DNA of 64,000 nucleotides from Curtobacterium sp. MMLR14_010. Lineage in GTDB: Bacteria > Actinomycetota > Actinomycetes > Actinomycetales > Microbacteriaceae. This document shows, one piece after another, positions 63,929 to 64,000 of the stretch. A model generated the notes under the pieces. It saw only the letters and a program-made list of their open reading frames with translations. It was not told the origin of the DNA and made no database searches. The first letter of the stretch is position 1. Each line of letters opens with the position of its first letter. Both the position numbers and the translations under genes were made by a program. The stretch covers positions 407,426 to 471,425 of the forward strand of contig NZ_MJGV01000046.1 in NCBI RefSeq assembly GCF_001865015.1. The letters are read 5' to 3'.

Positions 63929-63980
63929 GGGCGCTCCTTTCGTGGGGCTGTCGGCCCACTCTATTCGCGGTGACCGACAA

Positions 63981-64000
63981 CGGACGGGAGGCGCGGTGCC
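63981..64000. repeat. Palindromic repeat family 1, cut by window edge
   Basis: The last 20 bases, CGGACGGGAGGC then GCGGTGCC, equal the left arm of family 1. The matching right arm would lie beyond the window. Confidence 0.7.

Overview
The window is a stretch of high-GC actinobacterial chromosome. The base composition, the codon use, the flagellar gene order and the many paired regulator/oxidoreductase genes suggest a member of the Microbacteriaceae, possibly Curtobacterium. The genus is an inference from general similarity, not from a search. No rRNA, tRNA, CRISPR array, prophage or transposase gene was found.

Region 1 (1 to about 27.5 kb) is accessory in character. It is packed with small modules in which a transcriptional regulator stands beside a redox enzyme, hydrolase or transporter. 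It holds five TetR-family, three Xre-type regulators with an MmyB-like ligand domain, one PadR and one small Cro/C1-type regulator. The partners include three FAD monooxygenases, an SDR, two medium-chain dehydrogenases, an aldo/keto reductase, cupin and carboxymuconolactone-decarboxylase proteins, and MFS exporters. Several divergent gaps contain visible operators. The clearest is a TetR gene facing an FAD monooxygenase across two operators, one of which has the 13-bp core of the Tn10 tetO2 site. A second striking element is a six-unit tandem array of a 15-bp CCCTGTCAGGG-type motif just upstream of a promoter whose sequence is echoed before the next gene. One MFS gene carries a frameshift and one hydrolase lacks its N-terminus.

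Region 2 (27.6 to 45.9 kb) is a flagellar locus. On the minus strand, reading from 42.3 kb down to 27.6 kb, it runs sigma factor, fliC, fliD, fliS, a fliT-position gene, flgB, flgC, fliE, fliF, fliG, fliH, fliI, fliJ, an NlpC/P60 peptidase, fliK, flgD and flgE, mostly with overlapping stop/start codons. On the plus strand are flgN, flgK, flgL and fliW. The locus stops at flgE: the stator (motAB), switch (fliM, fliN) and export-gate genes (fliPQR, flhAB), fliL and csrA are not in this window. FliA-type promoters can be seen upstream of fliC, flgB and flgN.

Region 3 (46 to 64 kb) is mostly housekeeping: a DUF559-type nuclease, an EcsC-like protein, a ChaB-like protein, an aldo/keto reductase, a tyrosine phosphatase, the ammonium transporter amtB with a GlnR-type box, zapE, a rhodanese with SufE, an alpha/beta hydrolase, DUF3000, an RNase D-like exonuclease, a thiolase plus multifunctional beta-oxidation protein, and dxs.

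Three families of intergenic repeat run through the window: (i) a GGAGGCTCGG-type palindrome at gene 3' ends, seven copies counting one cut by the window edge; (ii) an element with the core AACCTCGCACC; (iii) two tandem 36-nt palindromes after fliW. Many genes start exactly six bases after a TANNNT hexamer, which suggests leaderless mRNAs.
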